NCBI RefSeq assembly: GCF_023715585.1
Contig: NZ_JAMBOK010000001.1
Coordinates: forward strand, 682,001 to 746,000
DNA from: Sporosarcina luteola
GTDB lineage: Bacteria; Bacillota; Bacilli; Bacillales_A; Planococcaceae
Direction of reading: 5' to 3'
Length of the DNA: 64,000 nucleotides
Of this stretch, positions 51,891 to 62,080 are shown piece after piece. Each line of letters starts with the position of its first letter. The stretch's first letter is position 1. The notes beneath the pieces were generated by a model. The model worked only from the letters and a program-made list of their open reading frames with translations, was not told the DNA's origin and did not search any database. The translations under genes were made by a program, and so were the position numbers.

Positions 51891-52679
51891 ATGAATCGTA
51901 TTCAAAAACGGACCATTTTGCGATTTTCCAACGGTGCATTCGAACAAAAGACTGACGAGATCGCAACTGAATTCCCGATTACAATTAAAGTAAACGGCAG
52001 AGAATTAGTAACTATCGTCTGTACGCCAGAGTATATCGAGGATATGGTAATCGGATTTCTTGCATCCGAACGAATTATCATCGATGCCTCAGATATCCAG
52101 GAAGTTCGGTTGGATGAAGAATTAGGCTTAGTCCATGTACAGACAACAAGAACATTTCCTTTCTATGAACAGCTCCAAAACAAAAGGTATATTACATCAT
52201 GCTGCGGAATGAGCCGACAAGGATTTGTCTTTGCCAATGACGCACTTACAGCTAAACGCATGTTGCAAAGGGATGTCGTTTTAACACCTCAGCATTGTTT
52301 TGCGTTGATGGAAAAGATGGATAAGAAGGCTGATCTGTTTCAACAAACGGGCGGAGTGCATATTGCCGCTCTCTGCGACTCGCAAGACTTCATGCTGACT
52401 AGAATGGATATAGGACGGCATAATGCGCTTGATAAAATTTATGGGTATTGTTTTAAAAACGAAATTACTGTTAAAGACAAGGTGATTGTCTTTAGCGGCA
52501 GGATATCTTCAGAAATCTTATTAAAAGTTGCAAAAATCGGCTGTGAAGTCGTACTTTCTAAATCCGCTCCGACAGAACTAGCAGTAAATCTTGCTGATGA
52601 ATTAGGAATAACGTCAGTCGGATTCATAAGAGGCCAGTCATTCAATGTGTATACGCACCCAGAAAGAATTAAACTTTGA
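51891..52679 (+). CDS. fdhD: Formate dehydrogenase sulfurtransferase FdhD
   Basis: A 262-residue protein with KVNGRELVTIVCTPEYIEDM, VIGFLASERII, the conserved cysteines in YITSCCGMSRQG, and DIGRHNALDKIYGYCF. FdhD passes sulfur from cysteine desulfurase to the molybdenum cofactor of formate dehydrogenase. The start is the ATG at 51891 with GAGGAG upstream; the longer frame overlaps DUF2294. Its position opposite fdhF is as expected. Confidence 0.93.
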   Translation: MNRIQKRTILRFSNGAFEQKTDEIATEFPITIKVNGRELVTIVCTPEYIEDMVIGFLASERIIIDASDIQEVRLDEELGLVHVQTTRTFPFYEQLQNKRYITSCCGMSRQGFVFANDALTAKRMLQRDVVLTPQHCFALMEKMDKKADLFQQTGGVHIAALCDSQDFMLTRMDIGRHNALDKIYGYCFKNEITVKDKVIVFSGRISSEILLKVAKIGCEVVLSKSAPTELAVNLADELGITSVGFIRGQSFNVYTHPERIKL

Positions 52680-52888
52680 CTTTTCTATATCTTTGAATTT
52701 AATAAAATACTTAGTGACAAATCCAAAAGATGATGATATCATGACGGAAATATGACAAAATATGTATCTCTTTTTTCGAATTTTCAAGTTAATTGAAAGG
52801 GCTTACATTTTCCTTTTGAATTTACATTGAAATGAGAGAGGAAAATTCCTTTGTCGTATTACTTTATTATCAAAGGGAGATGTGAAAA

Positions 52889-54184
52889 GTGAAAGCAGGA
52901 TCGAAGAAAACAAAGAACAGATGGTTGATTGCCGCCTCCGCCGTTGGGATTCACATTTCGATCGGCTCCGTCTATGCATGGAGCAACTTTACAAATCCAC
53001 TGATCGACCAATTTGGATGGTCGACAAGCCAAGTGCAATTAACATTTAGTATTGCAATTTTATTTCTGGGTCTGTCTGCTGCATTTCTTGGCCACTTTGT
53101 TGAAAAACACGGTCCCCGTAAAGCGGGAATTCTCGCGGCAACTTTCTTTGGAGTGGGTGTTATGGGTGCCGGTTTTGCCGTAAGCATCTCCTCTCTTACA
53201 CTTTTATACTTTTTTTACGGGGTACTAGGCGGAATTGGGCTGGGTGTAGGATATATTGCTCCAGTATCCACACTTGTGAAATGGTTCCCGGATCGGCGTG
53301 GTCTTGCAACAGGAATGGCAATAATGGGGTTCGGCTTTGCAGCTGCAATCAGCAGTCCCATAATGGAAGCACTCATTACTTCTGTTGGCCTTCAAAACAC
53401 ATTCTATATCCTAGGAGCATCCTATTTACTTATCATGATCGCCTCTTCACTTTATCTTGAGAAACCCGAAGAAGGTTGGGCGCCTGCGGGTTATATAAAA
53501 AAGTTGGAATCCGGAAAAGTCGAAGCGAAAGTCGACTTGGCTCAATTGACTGCGAACGAAGCTATCAAGACAAAACGGTTTTATTACTTATGGATGATGC
53601 TCTTCCTTAATGTCACTTGCGGTATCGCCATCTTGTCTGCCGCCAAGCCTCTAGCCATAGAAAGTATTGGCATGACTACAATACAGGCTGCTGCACTCGT
53701 TGGAGTCCTCGGACTCTTCAACGGATTCGGACGGTTAGGATGGGCATCCATTTCCGATTATATCGGTCGAAGACATACGTACACGGTATTTTTTGTTATT
53801 CAGGTAGTCTTATTTGCCCTTCTGCCCTTTACAACAAACGCCATACTGTTCCAAGTGATGCTGGCCGTCATTTATACTTGCTACGGCGGAGGTTTCTCAT
53901 GCATACCTGCATATATCGGTGATATCTTCGGAACAAAACAGCTTGGCGCAATTCATGGTTATATATTAACAGCCTGGGCGGCAGCCGGAATTGCCGGACC
54001 TATGTTTGCTGCATGGATGAAAGACACGACAGGAAGTTATGAGAGCAGTTTGCTCTTCTTCGCAGGATTATTTGCAGTTGCGTTGGTAATTTCCATTTTA
54101 ATTCAATTCGATATCAAGAAAGTAAGAGCTGAACAAAGTGGAACGAAAAAAACAATTGCCGTACAAACCGCGAAAGGCATCTAA
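52889..54184 (+). CDS. OFA-family MFS transporter (oxalate/formate antiporter type)
   Basis: A 431-residue protein with twelve TM helices. The N-terminus (RWLIAASAVGIHISIGSVYA then WSNF) and PISALSS-like loops are typical of the oxalate:formate antiporter family. GTG start after AAAGGGAGATG. Beside fdhF/fdhD it is a good candidate for formate or oxalate exchange, although OFA proteins also move other monocarboxylates. Its own terminator follows, so it is probably a separate unit. Confidence 0.85.
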   Translation: MKAGSKKTKNRWLIAASAVGIHISIGSVYAWSNFTNPLIDQFGWSTSQVQLTFSIAILFLGLSAAFLGHFVEKHGPRKAGILAATFFGVGVMGAGFAVSISSLTLLYFFYGVLGGIGLGVGYIAPVSTLVKWFPDRRGLATGMAIMGFGFAAAISSPIMEALITSVGLQNTFYILGASYLLIMIASSLYLEKPEEGWAPAGYIKKLESGKVEAKVDLAQLTANEAIKTKRFYYLWMMLFLNVTCGIAILSAAKPLAIESIGMTTIQAAALVGVLGLFNGFGRLGWASISDYIGRRHTYTVFFVIQVVLFALLPFTTNAILFQVMLAVIYTCYGGGFSCIPAYIGDIFGTKQLGAIHGYILTAWAAAGIAGPMFAAWMKDTTGSYESSLLFFAGLFAVALVISILIQFDIKKVRAEQSGTKKTIAVQTAKGI

Positions 54185-54198
54185 CACTAGAAATGTGA

Positions 54199-54241
54199 AA
54201 ACCGCCAATCACATCAGATAGTATGATGTGAATGGCGGTTT
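54199..54241. terminator. Bidirectional terminator
   Basis: AAACCGCCA and TCACATCA pair with TGATGTGA and TGGCGGTTT, between the convergent OFA and oppF genes. Confidence 0.85.
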
Positions 54242-54245
54242 CTTT

Positions 54246-55184
54246 TTAGTTGTTAGCTTGGACCTTCATTTCTTTAAACTCTTTTTCGGAGCAAAGTACG
54301 AAATGGCCAGGTGTCACTTCACGGAATTCGACTTTTTCATCGGGTCCGTAATTATGTTGCTTAGGATTGTACGGTTTCCTTACCCGTGATCTTTCATAAA
54401 TCGGGTCTGGAAGCGGGATTGCGGAAAGTAATGATTTTGTGTATGGATGTAACGGATTTTTGTAAAGTACATCCGCTGGAGCCATCTCAACAAGCTTCCC
54501 GAAATACATGACGCCTATACGATCAGAAATATATTTCACCATTGATAGGTCATGAGCAATGAATAAATACGTCAAACCCTTTTCCTTCTGCAAGTCTTTC
54601 AGCAAGTTGACCACTTGAGCTTGAATGGAAACATCAAGCGCTGAAATCGGTTCATCTGCAATGATGAACTCCGGATTGACGGCTAGCGCACGCGCGATAC
54701 CGATCCGCTGACGCTGACCTCCCGAAAATTCGTGAGGATAGCGATCGGCATGCTCTTTATTCAAACCTACTGTTTCCAGCAACTCTACAACCTTCTGCTT
54801 CCGTTCTTTCGGATTTTTAGCCAATCCGTGAACATCCAGTCCTTCCGCGATAATGTCGAGGACTTTCATTCGAGGGTTCAATGATGCATATGGATCCTGG
54901 AAGATCATTTGCATCTTCCGGTTCAAAGCCTTCACTTCGGATTTGGATTTTTTCGCATGGACACTAACCCCGTCGTAGAGGACTTCTCCATCCGTCGCGT
55001 CATAGAGACGAATGATTGTCCTGCCCGTTGTCGATTTACCGCAGCCCGATTCCCCGACCAGGCCGAATGTCTCTCCACGATAAATATCAAAGCTGATATT
55101 GTCGATTGCCCGAACTTCGGATGGCTTACCGGCATTAAAATATTGTTTTAAGTTTTTCACTTCAAGCAATTTCTCTGCCATCAT
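54246..55184 (-). CDS. oppF: Oligopeptide ABC transporter ATP-binding protein OppF
   Basis: A 312-residue ATPase with Walker [16 protein letters not shown], signature [17 protein letters not shown] and Walker [20 protein letters not shown], plus the C-terminal oligopeptide-transporter extension. It overlaps oppD by 4 bp. One of the two ATPases that power peptide import. Confidence 0.92.
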   Translation of the reverse strand: MMAEKLLEVKNLKQYFNAGKPSEVRAIDNISFDIYRGETFGLVGESGCGKSTTGRTIIRLYDATDGEVLYDGVSVHAKKSKSEVKALNRKMQMIFQDPYASLNPRMKVLDIIAEGLDVHGLAKNPKERKQKVVELLETVGLNKEHADRYPHEFSGGQRQRIGIARALAVNPEFIIADEPISALDVSIQAQVVNLLKDLQKEKGLTYLFIAHDLSMVKYISDRIGVMYFGKLVEMAPADVLYKNPLHPYTKSLLSAIPLPDPIYERSRVRKPYNPKQHNYGPDEKVEFREVTPGHFVLCSEKEFKEMKVQANN

Positions 55185-56245
55185 GCATCACCTCCAGTCG
55201 CTTGCTCATAGTATCTGCTTCCCCGGAACGTCTTCATCCGCTCGATAATCGTCTTCGGAGGATCAACTTGCGGCGCATTCGGATGCAGCAGCCAAGTCGC
55301 GGCATAATGCGTGTCGCTAACTTTGAACATTGGCGGTGCTTGCTCCATATCGATTTGCAAAGCATATTCACTTCTAAGTGCGAATGCATCTCCTACAGGA
55401 GGATTCAACAGATCAGGCGGTGTGCCTGGAATCGCATAGAGCTTTTCCTCAGCCAAATCCATAGACGGCATCGAGCTGAGAAGCCCCCACGTATATGGAT
55501 GCTGTGGATTATAGAAGATTTCATCTACTGTTCCGACTTCCACGATCCGCCCGCCATACATGACGGCCACCCGATCTGCTACGTTTGCAACAACACCGAG
55601 ATCATGTGTAATGAAAATGATCGAGGTATCGACTTTTTTCTGGATATCCTTCATAAGCTCAAGGATCTGTGCCTGTATCGTAACATCCAAAGCAGTCGTA
55701 GGCTCATCCGCAATCAATATTTTAGGATTGCAAGCGAGTGCGATCGCAATGACGATCCGCTGTCTTTGTCCGCCGGAAAATTGGTGGGGATACATCTTAA
55801 TCCGAGTTTCCGGATTTGGTATACCTACCATGCGCAATAAGTCGACACAGACTTCCTTCGCTTTTGCCTTACTTACTTTTTGGTGTTTAAGAATCGGCTC
55901 CATTACTTGCTTGCCGATTGGCATCGTTGGATTCAATGAGGTCATTGGATCCTGAAAAATCATCGAGATCTCTTTTCCTCTGATTTTCTGCATTTGACTG
56001 TCGGAAAGTTTCGTCAGATCATTTCCGTTAAAAAGAATTTCACCATTTTTAAATTCAGAACTCGACTCCGGCAACAAACGCATAATGGATTTTGTCGTTA
56101 CCGATTTCCCGGACCCCGACTCACCAACAATTGCCAACGTCTCTCCTTTGTTCAAATCAAAGCTGACTCCTCGGATTGCTTTCACTTCACCGGCAAACGT
56201 GTGGAAGGAAAGCTCCAAGTCTTTTACTTGCAATATTTTTTCCAT
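55181..56245 (-). CDS. oppD: Oligopeptide ABC transporter ATP-binding protein OppD
   Basis: A 354-residue ATPase with Walker A AIVGESGSGKSVTTKSIM, signature [17 protein letters not shown] and Walker B KILIADEPTTALDVTIQAQ, then the Opp C-terminal domain. The usual CxxC-rich Fe-S-like motif of some OppD proteins is not seen. It lies 16 bp after oppC. Confidence 0.92.
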   Translation of the reverse strand: MEKILQVKDLELSFHTFAGEVKAIRGVSFDLNKGETLAIVGESGSGKSVTTKSIMRLLPESSSEFKNGEILFNGNDLTKLSDSQMQKIRGKEISMIFQDPMTSLNPTMPIGKQVMEPILKHQKVSKAKAKEVCVDLLRMVGIPNPETRIKMYPHQFSGGQRQRIVIAIALACNPKILIADEPTTALDVTIQAQILELMKDIQKKVDTSIIFITHDLGVVANVADRVAVMYGGRIVEVGTVDEIFYNPQHPYTWGLLSSMPSMDLAEEKLYAIPGTPPDLLNPPVGDAFALRSEYALQIDMEQAPPMFKVSDTHYAATWLLHPNAPQVDPPKTIIERMKTFRGSRYYEQATGGDA

Positions 56246-56261
56246 CTTGGCTTTCCTCCAA

Positions 56262-57284
56262 TCAATCTTTCATTTTCGGGTCAAGCGCATCGCGCAATCC
56301 GTCACCGATCAAGTTGAATGCAATCATCAGTACACTGATGACGACAGCAGGGAACAATAGGAAATACGGCTGGTGCTCCATAACTTTGAAGCCATCATTG
56401 ATCAATGTACCTAAAGATGCGGCTGGCGGTTGCAGCCCAAGCCCGATAAAGCTTAAGAATGCTTCAAAGAAAATAGCAGTCGGAATCGTGAACATCGTAT
56501 TAATGATGATAATCCCCATTATATTCGGCAATAGATGTTTACCGATGATCCGCTTGTCGCCCGCTCCCAACGTACGGGACGCTAGCACGAATTCCTGTCC
56601 TTTATATTTCAAGATTTGCGCACGCACGATACGTGACATACCAATCCATCCCGTGATGGAAATCGCAATGATAATGGCGGTCAGTCCCGCTTCCATTATC
56701 ATAAGCATCAAAATAACAATAATAAGGGTCGGGATTCCAATCAATATTTCGACAATCCGTTGCATGATATCATCGACACGGCCGCCGAAATAACCTGAGA
56801 TTCCTCCATAAAGTACACCGATGACGACGTCAATCGCAGCAGCAACGAAAGCGATCAATAACGAAATCCGTGTTCCTTCCCACAAACGGGTGAACAAGTC
56901 ACGTCCAAGTCCATCTGTTCCGAACCAATAATATTCATCTACTTTTTTCATCTCATACAGATTTACCTTCTCGCCACCTAATTGACCCACACCGTCAAAT
57001 ATCCCCATTTTCTCTAGTCCAGGAATCTTCGGCGGCAAGTTAGCGTGTCGCAAAATCTGTTGCTCGCCATCATGTCCATTTAGATATGGTCCTATCAAAG
57101 CCATAATGATAAGTAATAGTAGGACGAACATGCTGACGATGGCCGCTTTGTTTTTTCGCAGCCTCAGCCAAGCATCTTGCCAAAAGCTTAAGCTTGGTTT
57201 AGTAATCCGTTCGGCCCTACTGCTATCAATCGTAATTCGCTCGAATTTTTCAGGCGGCAATTGTTGAAGTTCTTCTTTTCGCAT
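56262..57284 (-). CDS. oppC: Oligopeptide ABC transporter permease OppC
   Basis: A 340-residue permease with an N-terminal OppC segment (AWLRLRKNKAAIVSMFVL), a periplasmic-side insert and the EAA loop (ASRTLGAGDKRIIGKHLLPN). Six TM helices. Overlaps oppB by one base. Confidence 0.9.
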   Translation of the reverse strand: MRKEELQQLPPEKFERITIDSSRAERITKPSLSFWQDAWLRLRKNKAAIVSMFVLLLLIIMALIGPYLNGHDGEQQILRHANLPPKIPGLEKMGIFDGVGQLGGEKVNLYEMKKVDEYYWFGTDGLGRDLFTRLWEGTRISLLIAFVAAAIDVVIGVLYGGISGYFGGRVDDIMQRIVEILIGIPTLIIVILMLMIMEAGLTAIIIAISITGWIGMSRIVRAQILKYKGQEFVLASRTLGAGDKRIIGKHLLPNIMGIIIINTMFTIPTAIFFEAFLSFIGLGLQPPAASLGTLINDGFKVMEHQPYFLLFPAVVISVLMIAFNLIGDGLRDALDPKMKD

Positions 57285-58216
57285 TACCCTTTACCTCCAG
57301 ACAACCGGATTCGCGGATCAATGATTCCGTAAAGAAGGTCTACAATGAAGATAATAATAATCAACAATGCAGAGAAGAATAGTGTCGTACCCATGATTGT
57401 TGCAAAGTCATTCGTCATGATAGAAGATACGAACTGCTCCCCGATTCCTGGAATTGCAAAGATCTGTTCAACAACAAGGGAACCCGTAACTATTCCGGCT
57501 GCTACCGGTCCTAATACTGTAACGAGAGGAATGAGCGCATTTCGTAATGCATGTTTGAATGCAATTTCAAAACCGTTCGCACCTTTCGCTTTTGCTAATG
57601 TAATATAATCGGATCCCAATACTTCAATCATTTCAGTACGGATGAAACGAGCAGACAGCGCAAGCGGCCCCATTGCTAATGCAATCGAAGGCAGGATGCT
57701 CGACTTCCATCCATCATTCCAAAGACCGACCGGCAACAAATGCCACTGAGTAGCGACCCAATATTGCAACAATGCGGCGAATACGAATGATGGTATGGAT
57801 ACTCCTAAAATTGCAAGGAATGTACTTCCATAATCCCATATCGTATTCTGCTTCAGGGCGGCTAGCATCCCTAATAGAATCCCTATGATCGTTCCAAACA
57901 CCATTGCTTGTGCTCCTAAAATGAATGAAGGTTTCACCCTCGAAGCCAGTAAGTCATTAACACTTTTCCCTTTGAATACAAAAGATGTCCCTAAATCGCC
58001 TTTGGCCAAGTTTTTCATGTAAATAGCGTATTGCACCGGTTTCGGCTTATCGATGCCATATTTCTTTTCTACGATCGCCCGTTGAGTTTGGTTCAGCTTG
58101 TTATAAGAAGCAATCGGTGATCCTGGTAGCGTTTGCATTAAGAAAAAAGTTGCAGTTGCAATCAGGAACATCGTAAGGAACATGTAAATTAGCCGTTTTC
58201 CAATATACTTAACCAC
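57284..58216 (-). CDS. oppB: Oligopeptide ABC transporter permease OppB
   Basis: A 310-residue permease starting at GTG 58216 (GGAGGTG upstream) with MVKYIGKRLIYMFLTMFLIA, an external loop, and the EAA loop (LAKAKGANGFEIAFKHALRN). Six TM helices. The open frame could extend 17 codons further upstream but has no ribosome site there. Confidence 0.9.
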   Translation of the reverse strand: MVKYIGKRLIYMFLTMFLIATATFFLMQTLPGSPIASYNKLNQTQRAIVEKKYGIDKPKPVQYAIYMKNLAKGDLGTSFVFKGKSVNDLLASRVKPSFILGAQAMVFGTIIGILLGMLAALKQNTIWDYGSTFLAILGVSIPSFVFAALLQYWVATQWHLLPVGLWNDGWKSSILPSIALAMGPLALSARFIRTEMIEVLGSDYITLAKAKGANGFEIAFKHALRNALIPLVTVLGPVAAGIVTGSLVVEQIFAIPGIGEQFVSSIMTNDFATIMGTTLFFSALLIIIIFIVDLLYGIIDPRIRLSGGKG

Positions 58217-58320
58217 GTTGCACCTCCATAGTACGTGAGTTTGATTTATGTCAAATTGAATAATCAATTACTTTTCAAAATGAAAACACTTACAAACTTT
58301 CACTTAATTTTCCGTTAGTA

Positions 58321-58362
58321 AAAAGAGAGTATATGGATTTTCCGCCATATACTCTCCTTTCT
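58321..58362 (-). terminator. Partial terminator between oppA and oppB
   Basis: GGAGAGTATATGG and CCATATACTCTC form a strong stem followed by TTTTTAC on the transcript. It probably lets some transcription through, giving excess binding protein over the transporter as in other opp operons. Confidence 0.8.
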
Positions 58363-58383
58363 ATTCAAAACTACAATACTAAC

Positions 58384-60105
58384 TTACTCTTTACCAGAAA
58401 TATATGCCCACTTGTAGCTGTAATCAGCTCCGAATGGATGAACTCCAAGTCCTTTGAAGTACGGCTTTTGAAGTTGGATCAAACCACGTTGGTAGATCGG
58501 TGCGATAGCAGCTTCATCTTCAAGAAGAATTTTTTCAGCTTTCGCGAACGCTTCGTAACGTGCTACAGGATCTAATGCAAGCTCATCTTTAGTAGCTTCA
58601 ATCAACTCATCGTATTCTTTGTTCGAGAAGGACATCAAGTTGTTTGTGCCATCTGTGACGAACAAATCCATGAATGAGATTGGGTCTTGGAAGTCAGGTC
58701 CCCATCCAGATACTTGGATATCATAGTCTTGGTTTCCGTCTAGTTCCAAACGAACTGCGAAAGGAACCTCTTTCAACTTGATTGTCAATCCTTCTAGGTT
58801 GCCTTCAAGTTGTGCTTTGAAATACTCGTTCATCTTCTTGGAAAGATCAGTGTCTCCGCCTAGGATTTCAAGTTCCAATTCAGTTAAACCTAGTTCTTCC
58901 AAGCCTTTTGCCCAGTATTCTTTAGCTTCTTCTGCATTGTATACAAGGTGATCTCCGCTGATGTCACGGAAGTCCGTTCCGCTTTCATCATATGCGAAGT
59001 CTCTTGGCACTAAGAAGTTTGCAGCAGTTGATCCATTTGCAAGAACAACGTCAGCCAAATCTTCTTTTTCAAAAGCTTTTGCAAGTGCTTTACGGATATT
59101 TACGTTTGCTAGTGGTGTTTTTTCACCATTTCGCTCTTGGTTGAATTTGAAGTAGAACACAGCTGTGTCCGATTCGTTGCGTGCTTCTTCATGTGTACCA
59201 TATTGAAGAGCCAAGTCTCCTGATACGCCTGCACGGTCTTTCTTGCCATCGTTGTAAAGTTTAACTGCTGTAGCAGAATCTTTAACAACGTCTACATTGA
59301 TTGTTTCAAGTTTAACATTTTCTGCATCCCAATAATGTTCGTTCTTTTTATAAACCCAGCTATCTCCAGTGCCATCCCACTCAGTAAGAATGAATGGACC
59401 ATTATATAGAAGGTTATCTGAGTTTGTTGCATATGCATCGCCTTTAGATGTAACGAATTCCTCTTTTTGAGGGTAGAATGTTCCGAATGACATTAGTGAT
59501 AAGAAGTAAGGCACTGGGCGTTCCAAAGTTACGACCAATGTTTTGTCATCTTCGGCAACTACGCCAAGTTCCGACTTCTCCATTTTCTCTTCACTGATTG
59601 CTGTTGCGTTTTTGATAACTCCAGACATCATAAACGGACCATAAGGTGATCCAGTCGCAGGATCGATTGCACGTTGCCATGCAAATACGAAATCATGCGC
59701 AGTTACAGGTGTTCCGTCAGACCATTTTGCATCACGAAGTTTGAAAGTGTACGTAAGACCATCCTCGCTTACTTCCGCTTCCTCTGCAGCCATTGCCGGT
59801 TCTGCAATGTTTTCAAGGTTCAAGCGGTACAACCCTTCATTTACGTTGTTCAATACATTGAATCCTACTGCGTCCTCCACGATTGCGGAGTCAACAGATG
59901 GAATTGCTGCAGATTCTATCAAGTTCACAACTTGTTCTGCATCCGGCTCGCCGGCTTCTTCTGTTGGTTGCTCTGTTGCTTTGTCATCTTCTTTATCAGG
60001 TGTAGCAGCTTTGTCATCATCCTTGTCCTTGTTTCCACAAGCAGCAAGAACTAAGCTGAGCACTAGTGATAAAGCGACTAGCAAAAGCCATTTGTTAGTT
60101 TTCAA
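58384..60105 (-). CDS. oppA: Oligopeptide-binding lipoprotein OppA
   Basis: A 573-residue substrate-binding protein of the SBP family 5. Signal peptide and lipobox (SLVLSLVLAACGNKDKDDD), then an acidic, low-complexity linker, then the domain with GLYRLNLENIAEPAMAAEE and YTFKLRDAKWSDGTPVTAHD. TTG start at 60105 with GGGGAGG about 8 nt upstream. First gene of opp, captures peptides at the cell surface. Confidence 0.92.
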   Translation of the reverse strand: MKTNKWLLLVALSLVLSLVLAACGNKDKDDDKAATPDKEDDKATEQPTEEAGEPDAEQVVNLIESAAIPSVDSAIVEDAVGFNVLNNVNEGLYRLNLENIAEPAMAAEEAEVSEDGLTYTFKLRDAKWSDGTPVTAHDFVFAWQRAIDPATGSPYGPFMMSGVIKNATAISEEKMEKSELGVVAEDDKTLVVTLERPVPYFLSLMSFGTFYPQKEEFVTSKGDAYATNSDNLLYNGPFILTEWDGTGDSWVYKKNEHYWDAENVKLETINVDVVKDSATAVKLYNDGKKDRAGVSGDLALQYGTHEEARNESDTAVFYFKFNQERNGEKTPLANVNIRKALAKAFEKEDLADVVLANGSTAANFLVPRDFAYDESGTDFRDISGDHLVYNAEEAKEYWAKGLEELGLTELELEILGGDTDLSKKMNEYFKAQLEGNLEGLTIKLKEVPFAVRLELDGNQDYDIQVSGWGPDFQDPISFMDLFVTDGTNNLMSFSNKEYDELIEATKDELALDPVARYEAFAKAEKILLEDEAAIAPIYQRGLIQLQKPYFKGLGVHPFGADYSYKWAYISGKE

Positions 60106-60363
60106 ATCATTGACCTCCCCTTTTGTAATTGTCTGAAGAATTATCACTTTTTATTATACATTCAAAATATCTTAAGTCAAAGTCTTTTTTTATGTTTTTT
60201 TCTGAAACAACATAATTATAAAAGAGTCATAAATCAAATTATTCTACTTCTCTATACTTCGAGCCTTGTTGTAAATGGCTTTTACTTAAATTGCATTCTT
60301 TCGTCAAATGATATAATATACAGGAATAATAAATAATATAAACAATAAAAAAGAGGTTGGAAT

Positions 60364-60708
60364 ATGAAGAAAATTGTTACGAACATTATTGTAAACCAAT
60401 TATCAATTTTGGTACTTATGCTACTATTTTATAAAGAACTGACTATTATTGATTATATTAACGTATCCTTCTATCTTGGTTCCTTGTATCTATTCATCGG
60501 AATATTAGTTTCAGTCTTGCAATCCGGCTTTTTCGACTTCTTTTCTACGAGTATGAAAAAGGTGCTCTCCCCTAAACATGTACAGAAAGAACTCGTAGCC
60601 ATGCGCCCTCCTTCTCAAGTAATATCGAAGAAACCGTCTTTCTTCTTCCGTTCCGGATTACCTATCATCCTTTGTATGCTTGCTGCATTATTCTTCTATT
60701 CGCTCTGA
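60364..60708 (+). CDS. DUF3899-like membrane protein
   Basis: A 114-residue protein with three TM helices (IIVNQLSILVLMLLFY; SLYLFIGILVSVLQSGFFDF; GLPIILCMLAALFFYSL), matching DUF3899. It lies in a divergent position to opp and 80 bp before a DUF948 gene. Function unknown. Confidence 0.75.
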   Translation: MKKIVTNIIVNQLSILVLMLLFYKELTIIDYINVSFYLGSLYLFIGILVSVLQSGFFDFFSTSMKKVLSPKHVQKELVAMRPPSQVISKKPSFFFRSGLPIILCMLAALFFYSL

Positions 60709-60790
60709 TCCAGCTAAGGTGTTTATTTAATTGGAAAGAGTGGTACCGAATAGGTAAACGCGAAAGCAATTGAATGGAGTTGATAGTTGA

Positions 60791-61246
60791 ATGGATTTCC
60801 TTCTTTATGGTAGTGCCATTATAGCGGCTATATCTTTATTGCTTATTGCAATCTTCTTTATCATTGCTCTACGGAATGTAAAAAAGACGATGAGTGAAGT
60901 ATCCGAAACGATTGCAAGGGTAGAAAGTAAGCTAAGTGGCATTACGACAAAATCCGATCAATTGATGGAAAGGACCAACAAAATTGCTGCCGATGTAGAT
61001 GGCAAGGTGCAACGGTTGGAAAGTGTTGTGCAAACAGCCGATCATATCGGAAAATCGACCGAAAACCTTAATCGTTCGTTCCAGTCGATTTCACAGCAAA
61101 TCGCTGCACCAGAACCCAAACATGTTGAATTAATGGAAAGATTGACAACGATGACGGAAGCGGCTTCAAGGATGTACTTCAAATTTAAATCCGAAAAACA
61201 AAAGAATGATCGTAACGTTCATCAAGAGATGAAGCAGCTCCCGTAA
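60791..61246 (+). CDS. DUF948-like protein
   Basis: A 151-residue protein with one N-terminal TM helix (IIAAISLLLIAIFFIIALRN) and a long coiled-coil (ETIARVESKLSGITTKSDQL), the DUF948 plan. ATG at 60791 after TGGAGTTGATAG. It is one of four such proteins in this part of the window. Confidence 0.75.
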   Translation: MDFLLYGSAIIAAISLLLIAIFFIIALRNVKKTMSEVSETIARVESKLSGITTKSDQLMERTNKIAADVDGKVQRLESVVQTADHIGKSTENLNRSFQSISQQIAAPEPKHVELMERLTTMTEAASRMYFKFKSEKQKNDRNVHQEMKQLP

Positions 61247-61296
61247 CAATATATTATAGAGGGGCCTGACGAAGATGATAGACGGAGGTGATTCAC

Positions 61297-61722
61297 TTGG
61301 ACTGGCTCGGTATCGGCGTCTTACTCATCGGCATTGCCTTCTTGACGCTCACATTTTTCATGATCAAACCTATACGCAAAATGTCCGATGCAATGGACGG
61401 GTTGAAACAGACGACAGACCGCTTACCTAAAATGGTTGATGACCTATCTACGCAAGCAGCAGAGGTGTTGCAAGCAAGTAATGCGACAATCACTACTGTC
61501 ACTGCACAAGTGAAAGAGGTCAGCCCCTTTTTCCGTATTATTGGAGATACGGGCACAGCGACACGGAAGTTGACACTTCGCGGCATTGACAGAATGACTG
61601 AGTTAAAGGATAAAACAAACAAAGCCTCAGATTTTACTACGCGTGAAAAATATGAAGGTATCTATGGCATACTTTCATTCATCTTCTTTCTATCTAAGAG
61701 GAATACCCGAAGGAACGGTTGA
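61297..61722 (+). CDS. DUF948-like protein
   Basis: A 141-residue protein starting from TTG at 61297, 8 nt after ACGGAGG: MDWLGIGVLLIGIAFLTLTF, then SDAMDGLKQTTDRLPKMVDD and a C-terminal basic tail. It parallels the protein at 62822 (MSLTGIGVLLIGIAFLILSI), so the two are paralogues placed on opposite strands. Confidence 0.75.
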   Translation: MDWLGIGVLLIGIAFLTLTFFMIKPIRKMSDAMDGLKQTTDRLPKMVDDLSTQAAEVLQASNATITTVTAQVKEVSPFFRIIGDTGTATRKLTLRGIDRMTELKDKTNKASDFTTREKYEGIYGILSFIFFLSKRNTRRNG

Positions 61723-61747
61723 CCACTGACATAGAATAAATACAAAA

Positions 61748-61778
61748 AAGCGGTGAAGGATGTATGCCTCCACCGCTC
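61748..61778 (+). terminator. Terminator of the DUF948 genes
   Basis: AGCGGTG and CACCGCT form a stem with a 15-nt loop, 26 bp past the stop codon. No T-run is visible on this strand, so it may be a bare hairpin at the edge of R3. Confidence 0.5.
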
Positions 61779-62060
61779 AGACTGTAGACAAACACCATGA
61801 ATATGGGTGTTTGCCTACAGTCTTTTTCTTTTAAAATAGAGATAAAGAAAAAATTTTGATTTACGCTGCGATCGGACGCTTTCCGCGGGCACGGCTTCAG
61901 CCAATCGAACAACGTAGGGTTCGATTTGCCGTAGTTCTGCGTTCTGCAGAAATTAAGGTAGCCTCCACGTCCTGCTCCCTTAGGGTCGCAAAAGCAGGGT
62001 TCTTCGTCACGGCTTTCGCAGGAGTCGCCGCTCTCCGCTACAATCAACGGTGTTTTTATT
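61779..62060. repeat. Interspersed repeat R3, copy B (inverted)
   Basis: It starts with hairpin AGACTGTAGACAAACACC/GGTGTTTGCCTACAGTCT (61779-61823) and continues TTTTCTTTTAAAATAGAG and GACGCTTTCCGCGGGCACGG, almost identical to copy A read on the opposite strand. It is in inverted orientation to copy C, with the transposase remnant between. Confidence 0.75.
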
Positions 62061-62080
62061 AAGTGAATGAAGTGAAGGAT

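Noticed and set aside
61856-62062. Open frame in R3 copy B
   Set aside because: Matches the same repeat artefact as in copy A.
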